DNA of 64,000 bases from Episyrphus balteatus. Its lineage: Eukaryota > Arthropoda > Insecta > Diptera > Syrphidae. The translations under genes were made by a program, and so were the position numbers. The stretch spans positions 36,887,554-36,951,553 of the forward strand of contig NC_079137.1 of NCBI RefSeq assembly GCF_945859705.1, read 5' to 3'. Every line of letters begins with the position of its first letter. Positions within the stretch are counted from its first letter, which is position 1. The notes beneath the pieces are model-generated. The model was not told the DNA's origin. It worked only from the letters and a program-made list of their open reading frames with translations, and searched no databases. This document shows, one piece after another, positions 23,177 to 34,848 of this stretch.

Positions 23177-26166
23177 TTATTTCAAAGCTTCTTTGGCCCG
23201 TTTCTCCCATTCGGCCCGACGCTGATGGATACCCTTAAACTCACTTTCCACCCTATTCATGGTTGCCATCGTTGCTGAACGTTCAATAGTCGATCTTGTG
23301 AATGTTGTCGAAGTTGAGAAACTATTCTGTTCAATTGTAGAAGTATTAACTACGCTTGGTGGCACTGATGACGAAAGTACTGTTACAGTTGCAAGTGACT
23401 GACGTTCCACTGGCTTTGTTGACACATTATTATTGTTATTTGTCAAACTGTTGTTGTTGTTATTATTATTGTTTGTCGTTGATTCAATACTTTTACCAAC
23501 CATTACCGGTGATCCTTGCGATGATTGACGAAATGGCCCACTAAGACGGATTGGTGGCAGAAATGTTTTTGTCGGTGTTCCGATTCCATTATTATTCAAT
23601 GACTGTGATTTGTTGTTACGGAAATCCGCTAGAGAATTACGATTTTTGGAAATGTCAGTGTCTGTTTTGGGGAGACCATTTTGTTGTTGCTGAATTGCTG
23701 AGAGTTTGTCGAGTTTTTCTTCACTGGACGATTGATTTTCTTTGTCACTATCGACACTAGGGACAAATTTTTTTATTGGAGGGTCTGGAAGATCTTCATC
23801 TTTGATCTTGAGAGATCTTCTAGCAAAGACTTTCATCAATTCTGGTGTGGGATCGTCTTTGTTGTTATTGGCCGAAGGCTGAATAACACCGAAGGATTTT
23901 TTTCGAAGAACCACCACAACGGGCTCCTCTTCCGTAGGCATCTTACGGACCTCTTCCGACATCGATTTTTTACGTTCCAATTTCATTTCTTCGATTTTAC
24001 GATCGTTTTTCAGTTTATCTTCACTAAGGAACAACCTACGTCGCTCATGCAATGGAATATTATTATTGAAAGGAGTATTTGTATCAATACGTAAAATATT
24101 ATTCTCCTCATCGGAGGTCTTCTTTGTAGGGCTTTTTGGTAGTGATTCATCGGATCGGGATGAGGTCGAACTATTCGAACGTATCATAACGGTGGGTCTA
24201 TCATCTTCGGTTGGAGTTGGAGGTTTAACCTCCGAGATTTCAACACTTTCATTACTGAATCGACGAGTTAGGTCTTCAGTACTTTCACGAACATTCTTCG
24301 ACAAAACCACATTGCTCTTAGGTCGAATTGGATCAACTCGATTAAGTTGAATCTTCATGAATTCGGGTACACCTTTGTTGTTACTTGCAGATGATTCGAT
24401 TACCGAAGAACTTCGGCGGCTTCGATGGAAGCTATTTGATTTGGAAGAAATAGTTGTCTGCGGTGACGAATTTCTCTCCCGCAAAGACTTTCGACTCTCA
24501 CTATCAGCAACAATTTTTGGCTTCTCTCGCATTTGAACCTTTGTGGGAGAATGTATGATTATTGGAGCAACCAATGCCGGTGGAGGGGTTGCTGGTGTTG
24601 GTGGTGGAGCAGCTGGTGTTGCCGGTGGAACGAAGATATCTTTATCTTCTGTTCTGAGTATTCTGTCAATTTTATTCTCAACTTTGGCAATTGTATCGAT
24701 TCTTTTGTTTGGTATCGGACTGATCGTCACGTTGGGCGCCAGTTTAGCTGACACCGAATCACTTATAGTTGCCGATTTCCGTAAAACACTTACAAATGGT
24801 GACTTCACCAGCATATCAATATTCTGTTCGATTTCGGAGATATTCGTGCTACAAGCAGATGTGCCTAAAAGTGGAGACTTTGTTTGAATTCTAGACGGCA
24901 TATTCTTAGAAGTGGTAAGTATGATGTTTTTCGTATAGATTCCATGGGTAAGTGGCAATTCACTTGATTTCTGTTTAACTAGGTTATTGTCATTGATCTC
25001 AAATCCTAGTGATAGGTGTTTTTCATCTTCCAAATCATTGTCGCTCTTTAGCGACAAATCAGGAAGACTTGGCACTTGATTTCTCAATGATGATGCGATC
25101 TCTTTGTCCTCTTTCGATTCAATATAGGTGCGAAAGCTCTTTGATTTTTCAACAGATTTTCCACGTTTTCTGAGATCACTTCCTAATAAAAACTCAACTG
25201 AATCAGTACTTGAACTGGTGTTGTTGAAAGAATCATTGGAACGGGAGATTTTCTGTTGGAACGCACTCATTCCGAGAATCTTTGGTTTCTTTTCAAAGTG
25301 TTCCTTCTGCTGATCTTTCATAGCATTGATTTCTCTGACGAGTGTAGTCGATTGGAAGCTCTCTTCTGTGTGGGATTTGGAGATTTTCGAAAGAGCAATA
25401 GATTTTGAAATGAATTCGTCTCTCATGTGGGAGTCAGATTTTTCGGAAAAACTCTCCAAACTTGTTCGGGAGTGTTTAAGATTTACATCGACATCCATCA
25501 TCATTGGTTGTGGTTGTTGTTGTTGCTGCTGGGAGAGATCTTTTGGAATGTAACGCTGCCTAGCTGCGGGACCGGATTTCGGTTTAGCTGATTGATTGAT
25601 GGTTATATTCTCATTTGTAGCATGAGTCACCATTTTCTCCGATTCGGGAGAGAGTATGAAAGTATTCAACATTGCACTGAGGGCCGAATTGCCTGTAGAT
25701 AAAATATCCCTGCGGATATCCTTGCGAGTTTCTTCCACCTTTTGGGAGTATTCAGCAGATTTTGTTTCAATTGATTTGGAAATTTCAGTTGGCGGTGGAT
25801 TTGGCTTCTTGCTTTCGGGCTGACTGTCAAGTTCGTCGGCATTTTTGTTGTTACCATTGTTGGTACTGGTTGATTTGGAAGCACCGCGTTTGGAATTTCT
25901 ATAGACGAAGCGACGGAAGAAGCCACTTTCATCGTCCTTGTTGGTATCGGTTGGGGAACTCTGTGCGTTAGGCGATACTGATTCGAATATGGAACTTTTA
26001 GTTGCATTGCTACGCATGGCGTAGGTCGAGTTCGGCGATGGGCCTTTTTCGGTTTTCGAGCGTTTAATGCTGACTGCTTGTTTCATTTCGGTGCTATGTT
26101 GTTCAAGGATCTTTGCATTGACACCTGGTGGCAGAGATCGGGATTTAGCTTTGTCCAATGAGATAT
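23177..26166 (-). CDS. CRACD/KIAA1211-like actin-regulator, last coding exon
   Basis: The exon follows acceptor TTAG (26170-26167), enters with two bases of a split Asp codon and stays open for 995 codons to TAA at 23177-23179. The protein is Ser/Thr/Asn/Lys-rich and probably disordered, with a proline stretch (PPATPAAPPPTPATPPP) and Asn runs (about 23420-23477). Short repeated motifs VPEFMKIQLNRVD (near 24350) and TPELMKVFARRSLK (near 23830) resemble the W/F-x-x-x-A-x-x-K-type repeats that I recall from vertebrate CRACD C-termini. The end FKGIHQRRAEWEKRAKEALK is a charged helix. Translation does not start in this exon: the codon at 26158, which could be taken as a start, is TTG (Leu). Open frames on the plus strand here are shadows. 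The family call rests mainly on the upstream exons. Confidence 0.85.
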
Positions 26167-26231
26167 CTAAGCGAGGATGAAAAGAATAGAAATAAATACA
26201 AGTTGTGAAATATTGAGGTATAAGAACTAAC

Positions 26232-26310
26232 CTTTAACTTCTAGGGTTGCAGAAGCTGTTGCCTTGGTCTGATCTTCATTTACTTCTGGAGTTGATGGTA
26301 ATACAGAACT
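26232..26310 (-). CDS. CRACD/KIAA1211-like gene, internal exon (79 bp)
   Basis: On the minus strand the acceptor TTATAG precedes 26310 and the donor GTTAGT follows 26232. The exon encodes SSVLPSTPEVNEDQTKATAS and six further residues in phase 0, and leaves one base that joins the next exon to form Asp. Both flanking introns are short (61 and 65 bp). Phase fits on both sides, which strongly supports the model although this exon is too short for an ORF scan. Confidence 0.85.
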
Positions 26311-26371
26311 CTATAAAGATAGACAGAAGTTGGTTAAGGAACCATACATTTTATTGAAATAGATAACTTAC

Positions 26372-26779
26372 CTCCAAAGTTCGTCGATGTCTAGTTGGCC
26401 CCTTCTTTTTAACAGGCCTTACAGCCATCTTGTGCTTAGCAGCTGAATGAGACAGACGTGTCCAATTCGATGAGAAGAGTTCCACATCTTCCGATCGAGA
26501 ATTATCACCGCCAGAAAATTTGCTCGAAATACTCGATGATGTTCGATCTGCTACCGAAGAAAAGTCTCCAGAATGATTGGCTGTTGATGAGGGTAATTCA
26601 TCATCGAAATCAATGGTGGAATTCATGCTGAGCATGCTCAGCGATGAGACTTCACTTTGATTGGTTGTGTTATTAGTTTCACGACGTTGTGGGGTCGTTG
26701 GACTGCGTGGCAGTCCCAAATCTTCGTCTGAAGCATCGGGTCGATTGCGACGTTTGCGGAGGACATCAGCAAGCTCAGC
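26372..26779 (-). CDS. CRACD/KIAA1211-like gene, exon with a capping-protein-interaction-like motif
   Basis: The acceptor TTTCAG lies just above 26779 and the donor GTAAGT just below 26372. The exon is 408 bp, phase 0 to phase 0. It begins AELADVLRKRRNRPDASDED and ends with LSHSAAKHKMAVRPVKKK, GPTRHRRTLE. The segment SAAKHKMAVRPVKKKG closely resembles the SAAKHKLAVKPKKQ block of vertebrate CRACD (KIAA1211). The H-x-x-x-x-R-P spacing with trailing basic residues fits the CPI motif used by proteins that bind actin capping protein, so an inferred role is control of barbed-end capping of actin filaments. The middle is Ser-rich with acidic patches. Confidence 0.85.
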
Positions 26780-27894
26780 CTGAAAATATATAAAAGAAGA
26801 AACAAATTGAAATAAAGATCGTATGAATGGGAGATTATTAATGAAAAAGAAGAATTTTTATTTTCGAAAGGTCGTTACCCATGTTTTCCAAGAGAAAACT
26901 AATCTTGCTCGCAGGCAACTTCGGCCAATTTTCTCCGTTGTTGCCGAATTTATTTTCATTTTAAATGGATGTCTCTTGAATTCGATCATTGTTGGTTATG
27001 CTTGAGATACCTTTTTGTTTGTTCAAAACATTATTAAATATGATAGTTGGACTTGGTAATTTTTCAACTGCAAATTGTTGTATGTGATTTAAGGACAGTT
27101 AGTTAATCTTGACCGAAAGAAATAGTTTAAACAATTTTGACTGGAACTTTGATTCAAATTAAAAAAAAATTAAAAGAGTTTTTGGGACAAAATTTCAATT
27201 TTCATTCACATTTGATTTGTTTTTGAGTTTTAAGAAATTAAAGTTGATTTTGTGTTTTCAATAAGATAAGACGGTTATATTGGTATATTAGATACAAGTA
27301 CCGTGATCTTTACAAATCATGGAGAAAATATGAAACGATTGAGCTTTATATGCAAATAAGAACCCAAGCAATTATAGACCTATTTATTTATATTTATTTC
27401 ATTGCCAACCCAAAATTTTAACGCAATTAAAACACAACTTGACAATTCAATTTCTGTTTGAATTTACTGGCTATTGTATCGAAAAGTTACTAAAGGATAC
27501 AAAAACTTTTTTTTGTATTTTTGAAATGTTTTTATTAAAAACATTTAGGGCAAAAAAGATAGTTACTCATACAAATTTCAATTTTGAAGTGAGATAATTT
27601 CCAATTTATTTGTACGAAATAGGCAATACTTTATTGTGAATAGGTCACTTAGTTATGTAGAAGTTTTCAACCTCATAAAATGTAGGTTTTAAATGTATTT
27701 TATGGTGAGTGGGGCATTATGAATTATTTTTTAATTTTAAATTTTGTTAATTTGTTTTTGAAGACCTATATTTTTGGCCAAATATTGTTTTTAAAGGTTC
27801 TTAATAAAGCTTTTTGACATCATTTTAAAATTTTATAATTTTCGAAAGCATACAGATACCACACAAAACAAAATCTTATTAACTACGGAATAAC

Positions 27895-29145
27895 GGTGCA
27901 GGGAAATAATTCCACGGGAATCTGCTCCACATGGGAATTTATTCCACTTCAAGTGGGAATCTAATACACTTTTTGAAGTGGAATAAATTCTCACCGTATA
28001 AGGGAATTTATTACACCAATTTTTTTGTGGAATTATTACCCACCAAAAATCTGAAAAATAGATAAATTTCTGAATATTTTGAGAGCCATATTTGAATTCA
28101 TGTTAATCAATACTTTATGTATACGGAAATAGAAGGTTTAGTTTTACCAAAATATTTTATTTTTAAAAAACGACGTTGTATTCTTTTTCAAAACAAACGA
28201 TTAAATAGTTTTTCCTTCAACTGAAATATTCACAAATGTTTATATAATTCCAATTCTTCAAAAAATACGTTTTCTCTCAAGTTGGTCTTATGAAAGTTTG
28301 ACATTTGGACATAAATTTGCCGGGACATTTGAGTTTGTATGTGTTTAATAACATACCTACTGATATTTAATAGAAACACAAATGTACATTTATGTATATT
28401 GTATATGTCATATAATCCGGCAAACGCGAATCGGAAAAAAATTTGCTCACATGAGAATCTACACCTCAAAATTGATTCTCCCGTGGTCAAAATTTTTTCC
28501 GCTTCGCGTTTCGGTTGTAAAATTTGAGTAGATTCTCATGTGAGCAAATTTTTTTATGCTTCGCTTTCAACCAATTATTACAAGAAGGATTGATATGTTT
28601 TTGATCATTAAGTTCTCATTATTTGTCCGCTTTGTTTGTAAGATATTTATTCAAATCACGCGAACTGAAATCTATGAGACTTGAAAGAAATCTTCTTCCT
28701 CTTTTCAGTAAACTATTGTTTTGCTATGAAATATATATTATTTTCCCAGATCGAATTGGAAAGAGCTCTACTTTTCTAGGCATGAAAATGGTTTATAAAT
28801 TTCTGACTATTTGAAACAATTTTCTAAGGTGAAAAATCAACTAAGCTTATAATTTTCATTCAAAATTACATACGATATTTGTACCTTAAGATACTATCTT
28901 TTTCCGCAAAATCCAGCTTTTCTCCAGATTGCACATACAATACAAACATAAAGTAGAATCATTCTCCAAAGTGACAAGGAATAAATCATCAAATTTGAAG
29001 GTGAATTTATTTCCCAATAAAAAGTGTAATAAATTCTCACTCGAGGCGGGAATTTATTCCACTTCAAAAAGTGGAACAGATTCCCACATGAGGTGGAATA
29101 AATTCCCATGTGGAGCAGATTCCCGTGGAATTATTTCCCTGCACC
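27895..29145. mobile_element. Mutator-like (MULE) non-autonomous element, 1251 bp, 9-bp target duplication
   Basis: The ends are inverted, beginning GGTGCAGGGAAATAATTCC, and remain similar inward for more than 100 bp. CGGAATAAC is duplicated exactly (27886-27894 and 29146-29154). Long inverted ends with a 9-bp duplication are the hallmark of Mutator-like elements. The ends are built from repeated GGGAATTTATTCCAC-like subunits in both orientations. Near 28430-28580 a further inverted pair (AAATTTGCTCACATGAGAAT and complement) can form a central hairpin. No transposase ORF is present. Confidence 0.85.
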
Positions 29146-29363
29146 CGGAATAACCAAATTTCGACTGTTTTTGAAGTTATACTTCTTATGGGACGGCGGG
29201 TATGAAAATTTGTTTTTTTTGACAAGAATGTCAAAGGGATTATGACGCGATCGCCATCTCCGAGACAATTGGGCAACAGGAATGTCGTTTCACCCTTAAA
29301 GTTGTTAGTACTTTAGTATTTAAAAATGCAGTACGCCGCAGTACGGTAAAAAAAACATACAAA

Positions 29364-29610
29364 ACATGGCAAGTTGCATGTTTCATGTCGCAAGTTGCAT
29401 GTGGCATGTGGCAATTACCATGTGGCATGAATCATGGTGCAAGTGCATGTGGCATATGGCAAGTAGCACGAGGCATGTGGCATTCAGTATGCAAAATGTG
29501 GGAAGTTGCATGTGGCAAGTTGCGTGTGGCAAGTTGCGTGTAGCAAGTTACATGTGGGAAGTTGCATGTGGCAAGTTGCGTGTGTCAAGTTGCATGTGTC
29601 AAGTTGCCAC
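29364..29610 (+). repeat. Degenerate minisatellite, unit about GTTGCATGTGGCAA
   Basis: Units of roughly 12-15 bp with the core GTTGCATGTGGCA or GTTGCGTGTGGCA follow one another for about 250 bp, with variants (CATGTGGCATG, CACGAGGCATG). The regular spacing keeps one frame open for about 80 codons, giving a false Cys/Met-rich ORF. Confidence 0.85.
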
Positions 29611-29903
29611 AAAAACAAAAACGTAAATACTCATAAATAAAAGAAAAAGAAAACAACATAGACTAAAACTAAACTTGTATTGATATTAAGGCCATCAATC
29701 GTAGATATAAAATTAATTTTTTTTCTCAAAAATTTTGCCCCGGAAATTGGTATGAAGATTCTTAATTTCCAATTATAAATTTTTCATGCATAACTATATT
29801 CAGGGAAGTCAGATTGTCTTGGGTTAAGGTACGGAGATAGCATCAAAAAATTTCCTATGAATACCATAAGCTCAGATTGTTAAGAAAATACGCTCTTTAA
29901 TTA

Positions 29904-31939
29904 CACGGTGTAACACTCAAAATATACGCGGGCGGAGACCTATCAGGTTTTGTAGAGCTAGTCGCACTGAATACGAAACGGTATTTGAAAATCCCCTAAC
30001 ACCCCCAAAATCTGGAGTTACGGGCAAAAAACGGTTTTTTGGACCTTCATCCATTGAAAAAATTCTAGCTTCGACAATTTTTTACCCATTTTCGATTTTT
30101 TTACAGTTTCTGATAGAAGATAAATATACTTTTTTAACAATGTATAAAACATGTAACTCGGTTAAACCACTTAGAATTTATAAGCTGTCAAAGTTCAAAA
30201 ATTCAATTTTTTTTGTCATTTGCCCAACTTCGGCATCAATTTAAAGTATATGTTTTCAAAACAACATGCTATTTAAAAAATATATTCTAAAACTATATCT
30301 ATTTCCCAATTGATCGAGGTATTTTTTATGAAAATCACTTCAAAATTGGCTTAGAAAAAAAAAAATTTTCGATTTCAACCCAGATACAGAAATTGGAACT
30401 TTTAGGTATAGAACAAAAATGTTGTTTCGGCACGTAGTAGGATAAGTTGGGCGCCAGGATTTGATGAAAGGTTTTTGTAGAGGAGCTCAATACAAACATT
30501 TTTTTTCTTTGGGAGGGGGGTCTATCTCCCCCCGTTTAGGTGGGAGGGGGCATTTTTCTAAAAAAAAATTATCAAAATAAAAAAAAATTATTAAAAAACA
30601 ACGGCAACACTTACAGTAATAAATGATACCATTTCCAAAAGGCAAAATTGTGCATTTAATTCTAATTTTTAAATCAATATAATATTCCCAATAGTTTTTG
30701 AAATAATCGATTTCAAAGTTAAAAATAGGGGAAAAAATTTTTTTTAAAACTCATTTTATACTATTTTTGTCCAGACTGTGAATTTTAGTAAATAAATTAC
30801 TTAAACAGAAAACTGCCTCAATTGATTCCTTATCGAACCGTGAAAACTATATGTTTCTACGTCTTCTAGTTTTTGAGAAAATTGAAAAATAAAAACAAAT
30901 AAAAACAAAAAATATTTTGAAAAAAGAAAAATCTGATAAAATAATTTTTCAATTTTCCCAAAAACTAGAAGACGTAGAAACATATAGTTTTCACGGTTCG
31001 ATAAGGAATCAATTGAGGCAGTTTTCTGTTTAAGTAATTTATTTACTAAAATTCACAGTCTGGACAAAAATAGTATAAAATGAGTTTTAAAAAAATTTTT
31101 TTCCCCTATTTTTAACTTTGAAATCGATTATTTCAAAAACTATTGGGAATATTATATTGATTTAAAAATTAGAATTAAATGCACAATTTTGCCTTTTGGA
31201 AATGGTATCATTTATTACTGTAAGTGTTGCCGTTGTTTTTTAATAATTTTTTTTTATTTTGATAATTTTTTTTTAGAAAAATGCCCCCTCCCACCTAAAC
31301 GGGGGGAGATAGACCCCCCTCCCAAAGAAAAAAAATGTTTGTATTGAGCTCCTCTACAAAAACCTTTCATCAAATCCTGGCGCCCAACTTATCCTACTAC
31401 GTGCCGAAACAACATTTTTGTTCTATACCTAAAAGTTCCAATTTCTGTATCTGGGTTGAAATCGAAAATTTTTTTTTTCTAAGCCAATTTTGAAGTGATT
31501 TTCATAAAAAATACCTCGATCAATTGGGAAATAGATATAGTTTTAGAATATATTTTTTAAATAGCATGTTGTTTTGAAAACATATACTTTAAATTGATGC
31601 CGAAGTTGGGCAAATGACAAAAAAAATTGAATTTTTGAACTTTGACAGCTTATAAATTCTAAGTGGTTTAACCGAGTTACATGTTTTATACATTGTTAAA
31701 AAAGTATATTTATCTTCTATCAGAAACTGTAAAAAAATCGAAAATGGGTAAAAAATTGTCGAAGCTAGAATTTTTTCAATGGATGAAGGTCCAAAAAACC
31801 GTTTTTTGCCCGTAACTCCAGATTTTGGGGGTGTTAGGGGATTTTTAAATACCGTTTCGTATTCAGTGCGACTAGCTCTACAAAACCTGATAGGTCTCCG
31901 CCCGCGTATATTTTAAAACCTCATTTTTGTAACACCGTG
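29904..31939. mobile_element. 2.0-kb near-perfect palindromic element (foldback/MITE-type), arms about 980 bp
   Basis: Arms at about 29904-30889 and 30943-31939 are reverse complements with only scattered differences (for example a 2-base change near the centre, and about 14 bp missing near the left tip) around a ~53-bp A-rich spacer. The tips are CACGGTGT and ACACCGTG, and TTA flanks both ends (29901-29903 and 31940-31942). No ORF is credible. A diverged half-arm relative sits at 36835-37300. The TTA flank suggests PIF/Harbinger, whereas the CAC tip with a 3-bp duplication would also fit CACTA, so the superfamily is open. Being in an intron, it should be transcribed as a long hairpin. Confidence 0.92.
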
Positions 31940-32539
31940 TTATTTTAATAATAATATAAAACAAAAATAATAAAAATATCAAATGAAATTCATTTTAATA
32001 TACTGAGTGAGAAGTATAACTTCAGTCGCATGTACATGTGTACACACACTCTTTTTTTTTATGTTAATTAAAGGATTCAATTATTGATATATAAATTTTA
32101 TATCATGGAATAAGTGCACCAGATATGAGGCTTATCAGTGTAACAGTTAATTTTTTAAACTACACAAACCGAGTCTCAAAGTTCTCCATTCTACGAATTT
32201 ATTAATATTTTTTTTAAGATCTGTATACGTAGTAAAATTGTGCAATCTTACTTCCTACTCTGAGAAATCGATTTGAAAAATTGGTCAAATGAAATCAATT
32301 TTTGAGAAAATTCGTTACTTAACAAAAACCTCTAGTGCCCCTGAACCCGGCACAGCAAATTTTTGAGCGAAATCATTTTTTGATAGAGGTAAACCAAAGC
32401 ACTTGCAATTTATTTATACCATCTATTGCCTATAAGCTTTAACTCGTTTAAAATACTTTAAGAAACTTACTTATTTGCAGTCAAAATTTAACAACATTCT
32501 AAAGTTCACTATGCTCAAAGTTTTTAATTTACGAATTAA

Positions 32540-32705
32540 TTTTTGCAGGTTTTCGAAAAAAAAAAAATCAAGGGGTACCCCTTTAAGAAAAAATGCATTC
32601 TAAAAAATTTACCGCAAATTGATCGAGTAAGATGTTAAAACAAAGGTCTTTTAAAGCTTTTTAATAAATGAACATATGAGTTTCATTGAGATCTGGTTGC
32701 TTAGT
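32540..32705 (+). repeat. Single diverged unit of the ~300-bp repeat family
   Basis: The order CGAAAAAAAAAAAATCAAGG, GGTACCCCTTTAAGAAAAAAT, ATTGATCGAGTAAGATGTTA, AAAGGTCTTTT and GAGATCTGGTTGCTTA follows the unit at 20.28-20.42 kb. It shows that this family is scattered through the region. Confidence 0.65.
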
Positions 32706-33851
32706 TTAACCATTATTGTTTTTTTTTTAATATTTATTTTTTTCAACTATGTATAACGCAATATTTTGAGATTATAATGGTAGATTTTTGCTTCAAAATT
32801 GGCAATAATTTATTTATAATTTTATCACACATGGATATCACAAAATGGTTTAAGAATTTGAATTTTTGTGGTAATTTTTTTTTTTTTAAATAGATACCTG
32901 CACAGGACTACAATTTTTATTCTGTATGTTATGTAGTTAAAAAATATACATAGAATGATTTTAAGCCAATCACTTATTTTGTCCTTTTGCAAAGCTGTTT
33001 TTTAAAACTTATTGGCAATATCGAATAAAATTAATAGTTCTTGGTTTAAGATTCTTACCGAAAATGTCAATATCCTAGTCATATTTATAAAAACAACTCA
33101 CGAACAAAATTTACGAAACCAACATTGATTTGAGAAAAAAAGAATAAATATCCAAAATCCAACTGCACCGTTTGAGTATAAAAATCTTACTGGCAGGCAT
33201 AAAGTTGAAGGTCTCTTGAAATATCCCAAATAGAAAAATAATATCTCTCTCTATAGACAATTTCAAAAATTTTGAAAGAAAACAATTTTTCCAAAGAAAA
33301 AGCATATAGATAAGGAGCAGTCTAATCCTAAATACGTACAATATCTTCATAAAAATATACCTAAGATATAGTAACATTCATATTATGCTTACAAAAAAAA
33401 AAAAATTCAATATTTAGATACTACAGAAAGCATGTCAACACTGCCGGCACACGCTATCATCCATGAATATTGCAAGTTGCAACACGTCAAATAAAAGGTG
33501 AGAAAGGATAGGGAAATACTTTTTTTTTTCCTTCCTACTTTCTTATACCTACCTAGGAGGAATGAATCTATTTTTACAAAACTCAGTAAAAACACATTTA
33601 AGGGTAGTGATGAGTTTCATGAATTTGCTCATATTATTAATGATTTGTACAAAGTTAAAATTTCTGAAAAAAAAAGTAAATTTACTGGAGTATTGCAAAA
33701 TGGAATATTTGTTTTGTTTTATTAAGTTTGATCAACTTTTTAGAAGGTTTTGAGATGCTGAACTCGAATCCGAAGTAAAAAAAATCTATCAGCTCGCATT
33801 TTCGAGATAATTTCGTTATAAGATCCTTATAATCGATTTTTTGCTACAGTG

Positions 33852-34848
33852 CACTGTGGTTTCGCCCATATGACAAAAATAAAAAAAATAAAGTTCGTTT
33901 TTTCTGTCCCAAGTGACTTATTCTAATAAATAATAGTTCAATATTTACTGCTGCATACATTTTTTGTTTTAGCTTTCAAAGTGAACTGATTATTCAATTT
34001 TCGTTGAAAACAGGTGTTAATAAATTTGATAAAATTCAAGTATTTTTATTTTTTATAAAAGTGAAGTTATCAATATTTTTTTGAAATGGAATTACAAAAG
34101 GAAGGTGTGTAGATTATTTTATTAATTTTTTTGTCATATTTGAACGCTTAATTTTATATTTATGTGGGTAGAGTCATGTACCATTTACGCGTTTTTTCTA
34201 TTTTTGTCAATCTTCAAGTAAACTTTTAAAATAGTTCTTAAATTAACTTAAGCAAAAAAAGTTGTTTGTTATAAAGAGTGATATGTCAGCTTTAAGAAAA
34301 ACATAATCTTAGCACCCACAATCGACCACAAGTTGCGCAATTGAGGTTTAAGTGTTGTATGTTTTGAGCCTTTTTGAGCCGTTTTGATTTTTTGTTTTTA
34401 TATTAATTTTCCTTAGGTACGATCTATTTTTGCCTGTAGTGTGTAAAAAACGTCTATGACATTTGGGCAGTAAAAAGTGGCGAGATAGTTGAGAAAAAAT
34501 TACAAAATTTCAATTCCGTCATAGAAAATATAAATTCTCCAGAAAAAAAGGTTAAATTTTGACTTTTTGAAATTTCGTATTTTTAATAATTGATTGTATT
34601 TTTTTAACATGAGAATTACTTTTTCGAGTTTGATTTTGAAATAAAAATTGAATATACTATTAAAAAAAATTAATAAAACAAAAAAAACAGAAAAAAATTT
34701 TGTGAGTGGGCGTGTCAGTGGGCGGAAATTTGGTGTGGTGAATTCTTTTGAGACTTTATATCATGCTTGAAAGTTTCATCCCTATTGAACAAGTAGTTCA
34801 GAAGTTATTGAATTATGACGCCATCTCCATACAACCCAAACCACTGTG
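33852..34848. mobile_element. Transib-like non-autonomous element (997 bp) with CAGTG target duplication
   Basis: CAGTG is duplicated on both sides (33847-33851 and 34849-34853). The right tip is a perfect CACAGTG (inward) and the left tip is CACTGTG, both followed by GTTT. The 160 bp before the right tip match the same part of the element at 61772-63492: AGTGGGCGGAAATT, a GAAAGTTTCATC-like phrase and CCATACAA just before the tip. On the left an ACAAAAATA block lies 14 bp from the heptamer; on the right no A-rich nonamer is kept. A 5-bp duplication with CACAGTG tips fits Transib. No RAG1-like ORF is present. Confidence 0.72.

Noticed and set aside
23356..25971. Numerous plus-strand ORFs of 60-120 codons
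   Set aside because: They are shadows of the long minus-strand coding exon of the CRACD-like gene.
26156..26158. A start codon for the long minus-strand ORF at 26158
   Set aside because: The codon is TTG, and the exon begins at a splice acceptor eight bases upstream in phase with the preceding exon.
29366..29626. An 86-codon Cys/Met-rich ORF and its antisense
   Set aside because: They are generated by the GTTGCATGTGGCAA minisatellite.
34826..34848. A 23-spacer nonamer at the right end of the 33.9-34.8 kb element
   Set aside because: The base run 23 bp from the heptamer is not A-rich, so only the heptamer and duplication were used for the call.
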